Positions 1 to 8,714 of a stretch of 64,000 nucleotides of DNA are shown one piece after another. Source of the DNA: Methanosarcina barkeri MS (GTDB lineage: Archaea > Halobacteriota > Methanosarcinia > Methanosarcinales > Methanosarcinaceae); NCBI RefSeq assembly GCF_000970025.1, contig NZ_CP009528.1:372001-436000 (forward strand). Direction: 5' to 3'. Position numbers and translations under genes: made by a program. Under the pieces are notes generated by a model, which saw only the letters and a program-made list of their open reading frames with translations, was not told the DNA's origin and did not search any database. The stretch's first letter is position 1, and every line of letters starts with the position of its first letter.

Positions 1-333
1 AACCTGTTTTTTGGGATCCGGTTTTGAGGTAGTGATTACGATTTCCCCAAACTGGGAAGGGAACCCTTTTTTTGGAAGATCGGATACTGACAGGTAGTTT
101 TTTTCATAAAGGATTTTGAGATAACTTCCCGATTCTCCTATTGTGGTTTTTTCCATCACATAAGCTACCAGTTCTTCTGCGGTCATCTTAAAAGGAAAAT
201 CGTAAAGGGCAAGGTGGAATCCAAAAGCATGGCAGATCGGAGCAGCTCTTGCTATTGCTCGATAATGAGCATCTAGAACTTTGATTTTATCGTAGGTATT
301 TACTATCCCTAGGGTGAGCATAAGGTGCTTCAT
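1..333 (-). CDS. DUF531-like archaeal protein, 5' part (runs off the left edge)
   Basis: The first 111 codons of a gene read leftward from an ATG at 333 and leave the window open. The N-terminus, MKHLMLTLGIVNTYDKIKVL, followed by a stretch containing AHYRAIARAAPICHAFG, resembles the archaeal DUF531 family, which has no established function. A second in-frame ATG at 321 could also be the start. There is no clear Shine-Dalgarno sequence, so the mRNA may be leaderless. The family call is from memory of its N-terminal pattern; a Pfam search would settle it. Confidence 0.6.
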   Translation of the reverse strand, partial: MKHLMLTLGIVNTYDKIKVLDAHYRAIARAAPICHAFGFHLALYDFPFKMTAEELVAYVMEKTTIGESGSYLKILYEKNYLSVSDLPKKGFPSQFGEIVITTSKPDPKKQV

Positions 334-564
334 TATTCTTTTTCGTAAAATAATGTTTCGTCAACTTTTAGTGATTTTTCTTAAGTTTTTTGGTTTTAAT
401 AATTCCTTGAACAGTCAGTTACTTAGACTGCATTTAAAATAATGGCCTTCAAATACGATAAAAGGGATAAAGCTCCTGTTCTTCAGTTTGATATTTTACT
501 AGTTAATTCACAGCAAAACAAAAAACAGAAGTTTGTCAGCGTAACCTAATAACTCTGAATAATT

Positions 565-753
565 CTATTCTAGTTCTGTATTTAAAATTTCAGAGGCTTC
601 TTGTAAAAAATAATTATAAATTCCACAGTAGTTTTTATCCAATGTTTTTGTACATGTGTAAGAATCAACTTTATACCCAGCGCACCTATATCTGTATTCA
701 CATTTATTATGAAACAGATTTGTTGTCCCAATAGCTATGTTAAAAAATTTCAT
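565..753 (-). CDS. small cysteine-rich hypothetical protein (62 aa)
   Basis: The 62-residue product has five cysteines (two in CEYRYRC, then C34, which pairs loosely with YCGIY). It has no signal peptide or membrane segment. AT-rich, TATA-like DNA lies directly upstream and there is no ribosome-binding site, as in a leaderless gene. I do not recognise the family. The non-random, cysteine- and tyrosine-rich composition favours a real small protein, but the short length keeps this uncertain. The gene stands alone between the DUF531 gene and the surface-protein cluster. Confidence 0.4.
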   Translation of the reverse strand: MKFFNIAIGTTNLFHNKCEYRYRCAGYKVDSYTCTKTLDKNYCGIYNYFLQEASEILNTELE

Positions 754-1419
754 ATATAATATTTACTTTTTACATATTTAAATTTATCAAACCGTATCAG
801 GCTATGGAACTCCTCTAATGATAGTTTTCGCTTTTTTATGCATCAGTTTTATGAACCTATCCTAAACCTTTTTTATTCTGAATACTCACGAATTTTCATG
901 ATCATTTTTCTATGATCATACATTCAATTAACTGTTCCAAATCTGAGATTCAAAAATCAAATTGTGAGTTTCGGTATAGATTCATGTCTAAGTTCTGCAC
1001 TTATTTTTATGCTTAACCTTTTTACTTATTTTTCAATATAATATGCTCATTTTTTAGAGAGTTAAATATTTCACATGCTACTGGCTATACCATTATTAAA
1101 AAACTGAAAAATGTCAAAAATTTCTTGCTTAAAATTCTAACTATTTACAATGGTCATTATATAAACAACATGTCCTCCTATAAAATACTTTAAAATCTTT
1201 TTATATTAGGTATCTTGGTATAAAAAGTGAGAAGACAGCGGAAAACATATCAGATTGGCTTAAAATATATAATATAAGTAGATTCTAATATCAGTTATTA
1301 AAAAATTGTAAAAATATAATTCTCAAATCTGACAAAAGAACTACTTTCTCCTTTTTATCAGATTTGAGCAATGATCATACATATCCTTTTAACCTTGATC
1401 TTTTATTTCATTTTTCGGT
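754..1419. other. AT-rich intergenic region with orphan leader/promoter and a 3' hairpin
   Basis: No gene is visible. The region holds a hairpin at about 1326-1369 (AAATCTGA pairing with TCAGATTT around an AAAAG/CTTTTT core), which is the 3' end of the propeller gene to the right. It also holds a copy of the conserved promoter/leader that precedes the other cluster genes: a minus-strand TATA element at 1178-1188 and leader similarity around 1070-1150. No surface-protein start codon follows at the expected position near 990. Confidence 0.5.
1326..1370 (-). terminator. conserved 3' hairpin of surface-protein gene
   Basis: The inverted repeat (AAATCTGA and TCAGATTT flanking AAAAG/CTTTTT) is about 50-90 bases beyond the stop codon. 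Near-identical hairpins occur at 3428-3477 and 5558-5607 behind the paralogues, so it behaves like a conserved 3' processing or termination element. Confidence 0.5.
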
Positions 1420-3102
1420 TTAAGGAGTTATTTTGCTTTTAGAATATATACCCGGCCTTGTGGTTGTTGTCACTTTTATGTAATTTGTTTTTGTTACGGT
1501 ACTGCTGCCTGCAACATTGGTCACCGTAAGTGTAATCTTATAGTTTCCTTCCTGTGAATACTGATGTTTTGGATTCTTTTCTCTTGAAATTGTTCCGTCT
1601 CCAAAACTCCATTTCCATTTAGTCGGTATTCCCGTACTTTTATCCGTAAAGGCAACATTTAATGGCGCTTTTCCTGTAGTTGGATATGCAGAAAATGCAG
1701 CAACCGGCTTTGTTACTACATTTATATAATCTTTCTTTGTTACAGTGTTACTGCTCTCAGCGTTCTTTACCGTTAAGCTAACAGTATATTTTCCTACTTT
1801 TGAATACTTGTGGATCGGATTCTGGAGGAATGACTTTGATCCGTCTCCAAAGTTCCAGAACCAGGAAGTTGGGGAGCCGGTGCTTGTATCGGTAAAGGCA
1901 ACATTTAATGGTGCTTTTCCTGTATTTGGAGATGCAGAAAATGCAGCAACCGGAGAACTTTTCGAAAGAGTACCCATATAGATATCAGGATTTCCATTGC
2001 GCATATCTGTCCATACTATCCTGTCACCATAGATTGCAGGATAGTACTGATCTGATTTATCAGTAGTATGCCATTTCTGACCAGTGGCTAGATCATACAC
2101 GTAGACATCCCAGTTTCCTTTGCGATTATTATTCCACACGATTCTGTCACCGTATATTGCAGGATAAAGTGAATCTGATGGACCGGTGGTGATCTGAGTT
2201 TCCTTTTTAGTGGTAAGGTTATACATGTAGATATCCCAGTTTTCGTTGCGGGAATCCATCCACACTATTTTGTCACCATAGATAGCAGGGCACATCTTCT
2301 CTGATTCATTGTTAGTAATTTGAGTTTCCTTTTTAGTAGATATATCGTACATGTAGACATCAGTATAGCCATTGCGATAGTCTACCCATACTATTTTGTT
2401 ACCGTAGATTGCAGGATAATATGAGCATCCGTTGTCAGTTATCATTTTTTCGTTTTTGGTGGAAACGTTGTACATGCAAATATCGTAAAAATCGGAGAGG
2501 TCGCCGTAGGGACAAGCTGTCCAGACCATCTTGTCATCATAGATTGAGGAGCTCCACAGATATCCTTCATTGTTTGTGATCTGAGTTTCCTTTTTAGTGG
2601 AAAGGTCATACATGTATATATCAGAGTTTCCACTGATGTCTTCAGGGTTTCTATTTCGCTCATCTACCCACACTATCCTGTTACCGTAAATGTAGGGGCT
2701 ATACTGATCTGATACATTTGTAGTGATCTGAGTTTCCTTTTTAGTGGAGAGATCATACATGTAAATATCCCAGTTTCCATTGCGATTATCATACCACACT
2801 ATCTTGTTATTATAGACAATAGGATCCCACTGTTCCAATTTATTGGTGGTGATTGGAGTTTCAGTGAGCTTTAACGCGGTAGCTTGTATAGATTCTGGGG
2901 TTGTAAGATTTCCCTCTGTAGATAACTTATTTAAAGCAACTGTGTCATTGGAAGAGTCTCCTGATCTGCCGGTGATTTCTGGTACGGTGAATTTGTGATC
3001 TCTTCCATTAATCGGTGCCGCTGTCGCAGATGAAACCAAAATTAAAAATATAATAAATGTTGACGCTAAAGCTATTGAATACGCTTTTTCTTTCTTTTTC
3101 AT
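1420..3102 (-). CDS. secreted seven-bladed beta-propeller/PKD surface protein, copy 1
   Basis: Extracellular protein of 560 residues. A signal peptide (MKKKEKAYSIAL, then a hydrophobic stretch ending ATAAP) leads into seven copies of a blade motif of the type IYGDRIVW, then DIYMYDLSTKKETQIT, i.e. a complete seven-bladed propeller at about residues 60-370. Two PKD domains follow (FGDGSKS, FGDGTIS). There is no C-terminal membrane anchor. An ATG at 3102 preceded by GAGGAAG is preferred; the reading frame runs open to 3147, but that extension lacks the signal peptide's place. Methanosarcina surface proteins are known to combine propeller and PKD domains, so a cell-envelope or adhesion role is likely, though the ligand is unknown. 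It is the first of four tandem paralogues and is closest to the 3528-5231 gene. Confidence 0.85.
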   Translation of the reverse strand: MKKKEKAYSIALASTFIIFLILVSSATAAPINGRDHKFTVPEITGRSGDSSNDTVALNKLSTEGNLTTPESIQATALKLTETPITTNKLEQWDPIVYNNKIVWYDNRNGNWDIYMYDLSTKKETQITTNVSDQYSPYIYGNRIVWVDERNRNPEDISGNSDIYMYDLSTKKETQITNNEGYLWSSSIYDDKMVWTACPYGDLSDFYDICMYNVSTKNEKMITDNGCSYYPAIYGNKIVWVDYRNGYTDVYMYDISTKKETQITNNESEKMCPAIYGDKIVWMDSRNENWDIYMYNLTTKKETQITTGPSDSLYPAIYGDRIVWNNNRKGNWDVYVYDLATGQKWHTTDKSDQYYPAIYGDRIVWTDMRNGNPDIYMGTLSKSSPVAAFSASPNTGKAPLNVAFTDTSTGSPTSWFWNFGDGSKSFLQNPIHKYSKVGKYTVSLTVKNAESSNTVTKKDYINVVTKPVAAFSAYPTTGKAPLNVAFTDKSTGIPTKWKWSFGDGTISREKNPKHQYSQEGNYKITLTVTNVAGSSTVTKTNYIKVTTTTRPGIYSKSKITP

Positions 3103-3147
3103 TTTTCTTCCTCTTTTCCATTTTTTTAGTGTTACTGTTCTAAACAA

Positions 3148-3527
3148 TTGCTGAAACCAGGCATTGATATATCTAGCATCGATTTTGATTGCAATAGGCT
3201 ACCATTGCCAGAAAAACTGAAAAATACAAAAATTTCTTGTTTAAAACCCCAACTAATTGGAATGGTTATTAAATGAATGCTAAGATCCTGTATAAAATAC
3301 CTTGGGATTTTTTAATATTAGATATATTGACCTAAAAAGTATGAAGAATGCGAAGAACACCTCAAGTTAGCTTAAAAAACTAAAGAGCTGAATTTTAAGA
3401 CCGGCTATTTAATATTGTAAAAAAGGAATTCTCAAATCTGACAAAAGGATTACTTTCGCCTTTTTATCATATTTGATTGATGATTGTATATACCCTTTAG
3501 ACTCGATCTTTTATCCCGTTTTTCGGT
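3148..3527. promoter_or_regulatory. promoter, long leader and upstream gene's 3' hairpin
   Basis: No gene. A minus-strand TATA element lies at about 3289-3300, roughly 190 bases before the ATG at 3102, implying a leader of about 160 bases. The leader has the GGCTACCATTG block also seen upstream of the other paralogues. The 3' hairpin of the preceding gene occupies 3428-3477. Confidence 0.5.
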
Positions 3528-5231
3528 TTAAGGATTTATTTTGCTTTCAGAGTATATACCTGGTCTTGTATTTGTTGTCACTTTTATGTAATTTGTTTTT
3601 GTTACGGTACTGCTGCCTGCCGCATTGCTTACTGTAAGTATAATCTTATATTTTCCTTCCTGTGAATACTGATGTTCTGGATTCTGTTCTCTTGAAATTG
3701 TTCCGTCTCCAAAACTCCATTTCCATTTCGTGGGGTTTCCTAAACTCTGATCAGTAAAGGCAACCGTTAATGGTGCTTTTCCTTCGGTGGGTTCTGCAGA
3801 AAATGCAGCAGTAGGTTTTGAGACTACTACTATGTAATCTGTTTTTGTTACCGTGTTACTGCCCGCAGCATTCTTTACTGTTAAGTTTACAGTATATGTT
3901 CCTGCCTTTGAATACTTGTGAGTTGGATTCTGGAGGTATGACTTTGATCCATCTCCAAAGTCCCATTTCCAAGAAGTTGGGGAACCAGTACTTGTGTCAG
4001 TAAACTTAACCTTCAGTGGTGCTTTTCCTGTAGTTGGAGCTGCAGAAAATGCAGCAACTGGAGAGCTTTTCGAAAGGATACCCATATAGATATCAGCATT
4101 TCCATTGCGCATATCTGTCCATACTATCCTGTCACCATAGATCTCTGGCTCGTACTGATCTGATTTATCAGTAGTGTGACATTCCTGACCAGTGGCTAGA
4201 TCGTACACATAGATATCCCAGTTTCCATTGCGAGAGTCCGTCCACACTATCCTGTCCCCATAAATATCAAGACCTTCTCCCACTGACCCAGTAGTGGTTA
4301 TCTGAGTTTCTCTGCGAGTGGATAAGTTATACATGTATATATCGAATATATCGTAGTTTCCATCGTCATTGCGAGAATCCACCCATACTATTCTGTCACC
4401 GTAGATAGCAGGAAACCTCTTACTTGATTCATTGTTAGTAATTTGAGTTTCCTTTTTAGTAGATATATCGTACATGTAGACATCAGAATATCCATTGCGA
4501 CAGTCTAACCATACTATCTTGTTCCCGTAGATATCAGGACAGTTTGTAGATCCGCTATTAGTGATCCGAGTTTCCTTGGAAGTAGATAAGTTGTACATGT
4601 AGATATCGTTCATTTCAAAGAGTCCATCTCGACGATAATCTGCCCACACTATTCTGTCCCCGTATATTGCAGGAGCAGAGTAAACTAATGAGTCGTCAAT
4701 TATCCTTTTTTCCTTATTAGTGGAAATATCGTACGTATAAATGTCGCAATCTTCATAGTTTTCATAGTTGTATTCACCGCGATAACCCATGCAGGCAATC
4801 TTGTCACCGTAGATTGCAGGATACCATGTCCTTTCTGCATCAATAGGTATCTGAGTTTCCTTTTTCGTAGAAAGATTGTACATATAGGCATTAGCTTCTC
4901 CATTACGAGTATCTTCCCACGCAATTTTGTTACCATAGATAGCAGGGGAATACTGCTCTGCTGCACTGGTGATGATACGCTTTTCAGTGATCTTAAGCGC
5001 GGCAGCTTGTATAGATTCTGTAGTTACATTGTTTTCTTCTGTAGATAACTCATTTAAAACAACTTTGTCATCGGAAGAGTCTCCCGCTCCACCTGTGATT
5101 TCTGGTACGGTGAAGTTAGGAGGATCTGTTTCGGTTTGGAGTGCCGATGCCGTAGATGAAACAAAAATCAAAAATAAAATTATAAACGTTAAAGCTAAAG
5201 CTATTGAACACTCTTTTTCTTTCATTTTCAC
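3528..5231 (-). CDS. secreted seven-bladed beta-propeller/PKD surface protein, copy 2
   Basis: Product of 567 residues: signal peptide (MKMKEKECSIALALTFIILF, ending SSTASA), seven propeller blades, then two PKD domains (FGDGSKS, FGDGTIS) and a short tail without an anchor. Start: GTG at 5231, five bases after GGGGAAG. The same GTG context is found in the paralogue at 10856, although an ATG two codons later is possible. Promoter, leader and signal peptide are nearly those of the 8715-10856 gene, whereas its C-terminal end matches copy 1. Probably exported to the cell envelope; its partner is unknown. Confidence 0.85.
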   Translation of the reverse strand: MKMKEKECSIALALTFIILFLIFVSSTASALQTETDPPNFTVPEITGGAGDSSDDKVVLNELSTEENNVTTESIQAAALKITEKRIITSAAEQYSPAIYGNKIAWEDTRNGEANAYMYNLSTKKETQIPIDAERTWYPAIYGDKIACMGYRGEYNYENYEDCDIYTYDISTNKEKRIIDDSLVYSAPAIYGDRIVWADYRRDGLFEMNDIYMYNLSTSKETRITNSGSTNCPDIYGNKIVWLDCRNGYSDVYMYDISTKKETQITNNESSKRFPAIYGDRIVWVDSRNDDGNYDIFDIYMYNLSTRRETQITTTGSVGEGLDIYGDRIVWTDSRNGNWDIYVYDLATGQECHTTDKSDQYEPEIYGDRIVWTDMRNGNADIYMGILSKSSPVAAFSAAPTTGKAPLKVKFTDTSTGSPTSWKWDFGDGSKSYLQNPTHKYSKAGTYTVNLTVKNAAGSNTVTKTDYIVVVSKPTAAFSAEPTEGKAPLTVAFTDQSLGNPTKWKWSFGDGTISREQNPEHQYSQEGKYKIILTVSNAAGSSTVTKTNYIKVTTNTRPGIYSESKINP

Positions 5232-5656
5232 TTTTTCTTCCCCTTTTCCATTTCTTTTAGTGCTTATTATTCTCAGGAATTGCCGAAATAGAGCAGTGGT
5301 AAACTAAACATTGATCCTGCTTGCAACCGGCCACCATTGATGAGCAACCCGAAAACATTAAAAATTATATTATATTAAACCATAATTAGTTTTAATTGTC
5401 TTTAAATGAATTTAGAGTCCCTATATAAAATACTTACGATTTTTTAATATTAGATGCCTTGACGCAAAAAGTAAGGATAGAACGGAGAACATTTCAAATT
5501 AGCTTAAAAAGCTAAAGAGCTGAATTTTAAGATCAGTTATTGAAAATTGTGAAAAAATATTCAAATCTGACAAAAGGATTACTTTCGCCTTTTTATCAGA
5601 TCTGATTGATGATCATACATACGCTTTAGACTTGATTTTTTATCCAGTTTTTCGGT
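5232..5656. promoter_or_regulatory. promoter and long conserved leader of copy 2
   Basis: No gene. A minus-strand TATA element (CTATATAAAATAC on the plus strand, 5421-5433) lies about 190 bases before the GTG at 5231. The leader is closely similar to 10857-11040 upstream of the 8715-10856 gene. The hairpin of the truncated PKD remnant lies at 5558-5607. Confidence 0.5.
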
Positions 5657-5983
5657 TTAAGGATTTATTTTGCTTTCAGAGTATATACTTGGTTTTGTAT
5701 TTGTTGTCACTTTTATGTAATTTGTTTTTGTTACGGTACTGCTGCCTGCAACATTGGTCACCGTAAGTGTAATCTTATAGTTTCCTTCCTGTGAATACTG
5801 ATGCTTTGGATTCTGTTCTCTTGAAGTTATTCCGTCTCCAAAACTCCATTTCCACTTTTCTGGTAAACCTGCACTTTTGTCAGTAAAGACGACAGTTAAT
5901 GGTGCTTTTCCTGAGGTAAAATATGCAGAAAATGCAGCAACGGGTTTTGCGATTTCATTTTTTAGATACTGTGACATCCACAA
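5657..5983 (-). pseudogene. truncated surface-protein remnant: one PKD domain
   Basis: An open frame of 108 codons contains only the last PKD domain and tail of the copy 1/copy 2 type ([16 protein letters not shown], ending SESKINP). Signal peptide, propeller and first PKD are missing, and the 3' hairpin is retained. Its first 15 or so codons derive from DNA that is elsewhere the 3' flank of a paralogue: 5965-6073 matches 8603-8714 up to the junction. It therefore looks like a deletion or recombination scar, and expression as a protein is unlikely. Confidence 0.75.
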
Positions 5984-6073
5984 ATGACTTTTGTTTTTGT
6001 ATTACTGCATTTTGTATCTTTACCTGGGAATGAAAAAACCCCAGGAGGTTTACAACCGTTTTCAAAGTAGCAG

Positions 6074-8107
6074 TCACTTTGCCACTTTTATATATTTCCA
6101 TTTTAATTTTGTACTACTTCCTGCTTCATTTGTTGCTATGAGTTTAACCGTGTAAGTTCCTGCTGCTGAATATGTGTGTGTTGGACTCTTTTCTGTTGAA
6201 TATTTTCCATCTCCGAAATCCCATTTCCATGAGGTTGGCGATCCTTTGCTAGTCTCCGTAAATTTTACCTTTAATGGTGCTTTTCCTGATAATGGCCAGC
6301 CCCAGAAATCTGCAGTCGGAGCTTGCGAAGTTCCTGTCACGGTTATATACTTTGATTTTGTTGCTGTGTTGATGCCTGCCGCATTGGTTACTTTAAGAGT
6401 TACTGTGTATTTTCCTGCTTTTGAATACTTATGCGTTGGATTCTGGTGGAATGACTTTGTTCCGTCTCCAAAATCCCATTTCCATTTCGTTGGCGTTCCG
6501 GTACTTTTGTCCGTAAATTTAACGTTTAATGGAGATTTTCCTGATGTTGGAGATGCAGAGAAGGCAGCAACTGGTTTTGCTGTCACGGTTATATACTTTG
6601 ATTTTGTTACCGTGTTACTGCCTTTAGCATTCTTTACTGTTAAGCTAACAGTATATACTCCTGCTTTTGAATACTTGTGAGTCGGATTCTGGTGGTATGA
6701 CTTTGATCCATCTCCAAAGTCCCATTTCCATTTTGTGGGTGTTCCTGTACTTGTGTCAGTAAATTTAACCTTCAGTGGTACTTTTCCTGAAGTAGAAGAG
6801 GCTGAAAAGGCAGCAACTGGTTTTGTTATCACTTTTATATATTCTGTTTTTGTTACTGTGTTACTACCTGCCGCATTCTTTACTGTTAAGCTAACAGTAT
6901 ATACTCCTGCTTTTGAATACTTGTGAGTTGGATTCTGGTGGAATGACTTTGATCCGTCTCCAAAGTCCCATATCCACTTTGTGGGTGTTCCTGTGCTTTT
7001 GTCAGTAAATTTAACCTTCAGTGGTGCTTTTCCTGTAGTTGGAGCTGCAGAAAATGCAGCAACGGGTGGTACTGATCCTGGTCCTTTGCTTGAAATAGTG
7101 CTCATGTAAATATCGGACTTTCCATTATGATCATCGGTATATACTACTGTGTTACCATAGATAGCAGGATCACTTTTACTTCCACGGCTGGTAATTTTAA
7201 ATTTCTGATTAGTGGAAAGATCGCACATGTAGATACCATGATATTCCCCACCATCGTCCTCCCCACCATCATCCTTCCACAATATCCTGTTACCATAGAT
7301 ATCAGGAGACACCTGGTTATCTGGACTGCTGGTTATCTGGGTTTCCTTTTTAGTAGAAAGATCATACATATAGATGTCATAGTTTCCTTTGCGGTCATCA
7401 GAGTATACTATCCTGTTACCATATATAGCAGGACAGTCAGCGGATCCGCTGGTGGTTATCTGAGTTTCCTTCTTAGTGGAGAGGTCATACATGTAAATAT
7501 TCGAATCAGTCCCTTTGCGAGGGTGGGATACGTAATATACTATTCTGTTACCGTAGATAGCAGGACACAATGCATCGTGGCTGATCAAAGTTTCCTCTTT
7601 AGTAGAAAGATCATACATAGAAACACCCCAATCCTCATCGTAAAGATCTTGCCACACAATCTTGTCGCCATAAATATCAGGTTGCCCCTCTGCCACGAAT
7701 TCCTCAAGACGGGCGGGAATCTGAGTTTCCTTTTTAGTAGAGAGATCGTACATATGTATATCGGATAAGTCCCAAGATGGAAGCATGTGGCTATCGTCTT
7801 CCCACACTATTTTATCACCGTAGATACATGGACAATTTGCAGATCCATTGGTGGGAATCTTAATTTCCTCTTTGGTAGAGATATTGTACATGTAGACATC
7901 GTTGTTTCCATTGCGATAGTCGACCCATGCTATTATATCATTATATATATCTGGATCACTAGCTGATCCACTGGTGGTTATTCGGGTTTCAGTGATTGTA
8001 GGCAAAACACTTTCCGCTGTATCTGCTGATGCCGTAGACAAAAACAAACACAAAACGAAGGCTATTAAAATTAAGCTTGTAGTACAAAAGGTCATTGGTT
8101 TATTCAT
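6074..8107 (-). CDS. secreted seven-bladed beta-propeller protein with four PKD domains, copy 3
   Basis: Product of 677 residues. Signal peptide MNKPMTFCTTSLILIAFVLC ending STASA; its sequence differs from the other copies. Seven blades follow (IYGNRIVY/IYGDKIVW type, with more acidic inserts than the paralogues), then four PKD domains (FGDGSKS, FGDGSKS, FGDGTKS, FGDGKYS). No membrane anchor. An ATG at 8107 has GAGATGATA just upstream. The last three PKD domains and 3' flank are nearly the same as those of the next gene, while the propeller is divergent. Presumably an envelope or adhesion protein. Confidence 0.85.
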   Translation of the reverse strand: MNKPMTFCTTSLILIAFVLCLFLSTASADTAESVLPTITETRITTSGSASDPDIYNDIIAWVDYRNGNNDVYMYNISTKEEIKIPTNGSANCPCIYGDKIVWEDDSHMLPSWDLSDIHMYDLSTKKETQIPARLEEFVAEGQPDIYGDKIVWQDLYDEDWGVSMYDLSTKEETLISHDALCPAIYGNRIVYYVSHPRKGTDSNIYMYDLSTKKETQITTSGSADCPAIYGNRIVYSDDRKGNYDIYMYDLSTKKETQITSSPDNQVSPDIYGNRILWKDDGGEDDGGEYHGIYMCDLSTNQKFKITSRGSKSDPAIYGNTVVYTDDHNGKSDIYMSTISSKGPGSVPPVAAFSAAPTTGKAPLKVKFTDKSTGTPTKWIWDFGDGSKSFHQNPTHKYSKAGVYTVSLTVKNAAGSNTVTKTEYIKVITKPVAAFSASSTSGKVPLKVKFTDTSTGTPTKWKWDFGDGSKSYHQNPTHKYSKAGVYTVSLTVKNAKGSNTVTKSKYITVTAKPVAAFSASPTSGKSPLNVKFTDKSTGTPTKWKWDFGDGTKSFHQNPTHKYSKAGKYTVTLKVTNAAGINTATKSKYITVTGTSQAPTADFWGWPLSGKAPLKVKFTETSKGSPTSWKWDFGDGKYSTEKSPTHTYSAAGTYTVKLIATNEAGSSTKLKWKYIKVAK

Positions 8108-8384
8108 ATTATCATCTCTAACGTTATATTTGAGAATTTTAATTCAATTAGTAAAAATTTAGAGATTATACTTAAATTTTTTCTTTTAGATCTTATATTT
8201 ATAAAAGTTGATATTTTTAGATTTTATACAGGGAAAAGTGATTTTATAATCTAATATCTGTTTAAAAAATAATGAAAATATATTATCTATATGTAAAATA
8301 AAAGTATAAATATTCACAAAAGTTCAAAAAAGAATGTTAATTACTTAGATTTTTGTGAAATTGAATATCCATTAGCAAGACCTT

Positions 8385-8573
8385 TTAGTACTTTGATTCC
8401 GAAATAGGTTCATAAAACTTGACTTTTGAATAGAAACTGGGATCATGGATTTTTCCAGGAAATAAATAATCTATTTTGGAATCGAACCACCTAGGATATT
8501 TCAGACTTACCTGAGTATATCCTTTTCGCGAGATTCGATTAATAAGCCCCCACTCCTCTCTACCTTTGAACAT
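8385..8573 (-). CDS. hypothetical 62-aa ORF between surface-protein genes
   Basis: Starts MFKGREEWGLINRISRKG and is rich in aromatic and basic residues, without signal peptide or membrane segment. I do not recognise it. No ribosome-binding site is visible. It begins just where similarity between the two paralogous 3' flanks (5984-6073 and 8603-8714) stops, so it may be a fragment carried in or cut by the rearrangement rather than a functional gene. Confidence 0.25.
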   Translation of the reverse strand: MFKGREEWGLINRISRKGYTQVSLKYPRWFDSKIDYLFPGKIHDPSFYSKVKFYEPISESKY

Positions 8574-8714
8574 TTATATCTACTTTTGAATCTCAAGCTC
8601 ATTTTTAGATACTTAACATCCACAAATGACTTTTGTTTTTGTATTACTACATTTTTCATCTTTACCTGAAACTGAAGAACCCCAGAAGGTTTACAACCGT
8701 TTTCAAAGTTGCAG

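Noticed and set aside
6174-7768. Long plus-strand frames inside the surface-protein genes
   Set aside because: Antisense shadows of the repetitive propeller/PKD coding; no start signals.
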